Assembly: GCF_011355085.1 (NCBI RefSeq)
Contig: NZ_VXCP01000056.1
Location: forward strand, 1-63,123
From: Pseudomonas akapageensis
Lineage (GTDB): Bacteria > Pseudomonadota > Gammaproteobacteria > Pseudomonadales > Pseudomonadaceae
DNA: 63,123 bases
Reading direction: 5' to 3'
Shown here: piece by piece, positions 63,106 through 63,123 of the stretch
How the letters are laid out: the number at the start of each line of letters is the position of its first letter
How positions within the stretch are numbered: position 1 is the first letter of the stretch
Translations under genes and position numbers: made by a program
The notes under the pieces: model-generated
The model's database searches: none
Told to the model about the DNA's origin: nothing
What the model saw: the letters and a program-made list of their open reading frames with translations, nothing else

Positions 63106-63123
63106 CTCGTTCCCACGCTCCGC
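63106..63123. repeat. Dispersed nested-palindrome repeat, family A, copy 4 (cut by window edge)
   Basis: CTCGTTCCCACGCTCCGC is the left end of a family A element, which continues past the window. A separate small hairpin (about 63061-63094) precedes it after pdxB. Confidence 0.7.

Overview
The window is chromosomal DNA of a Pseudomonas, most likely of the P. fluorescens group. Evidence is the high GC content, the dispersed REP-type palindromes (core GCTGGCAAGCCAGC / GCGGGCAAGCCCGC) typical of fluorescent pseudomonads, and the gene orders guaD-xdhC-xdhB-xdhA, gntR-smc-zipA-ligA, dnaX-ybaB-recR, and anr-hemN-ccoSIHG-ccoPQON-aer-acnA. All identifications were made by reading the translated sequence and from memory of the families; no database was searched.

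Region 1 (1-20.8 kb) is a nearly complete purine-degradation island. It has a RutR-like TetR regulator, a Tsx-like outer-membrane channel, two NCS2 purine permeases, guanine deaminase (guaD), xanthine dehydrogenase with its maturation factor (xdhA, xdhB, xdhC), the membrane cytochrome urate oxidase PuuD, 5-hydroxyisourate hydrolase (hiuH), OHCU decarboxylase (uraD), allantoinase (puuE), allantoicase (alc) and ureidoglycolate lyase (allA), plus two GntR/FCD regulators. Together they turn guanine into glyoxylate, urea and ammonia. Two operator-like motifs recur in its promoters: TTGTATACAA (two divergent regions, four sites) and YTGACY-N4-RGTCAR (four regions, five sites).

Inside region 1, convergent with a DUF808 membrane-protein gene, lies a 126-codon gene (2378..2758, minus strand) whose product looks like a full-length eukaryotic-type profilin, closest in pattern to amoeba profilins. 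I consider it the most surprising item in the window.

Region 2 (20.8-28 kb) is core cell biology: smc, zipA, ligA. Region 3 (28-34 kb) holds a zinc-ribbon metallopeptidase and a 1536-residue protein with leucine-rich repeats and a C-terminal NEL-type E3 ubiquitin ligase domain, a putative effector aimed at eukaryotic hosts or predators. Region 4 (34-41 kb) has the 4.5S SRP RNA gene, a small hypothetical, a solute-binding protein, dnaX, ybaB, a CurA-like reductase, recR and apt.

Region 5 (40.7-58.6 kb) is the low-oxygen respiration block: anr, hemN, the cbb3 oxidase assembly genes ccoS-ccoI-ccoH-ccoG and a SafE-like copper-handling protein, a VapBC-type toxin-antitoxin pair, the cbb3 oxidase structural genes ccoN-ccoO-ccoQ-ccoP, an alpha/beta hydrolase, the aerotaxis receptor aer, and acnA. 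ANR boxes precede hemN and probably ccoG but I see none before ccoN. Region 6 (58.8-63.1 kb) has rlmM, tusA, a MATE exporter and pdxB. Three families of dispersed palindromic repeats fill many intergenic gaps. I saw no tRNA, rRNA, CRISPR array, insertion sequence or prophage.
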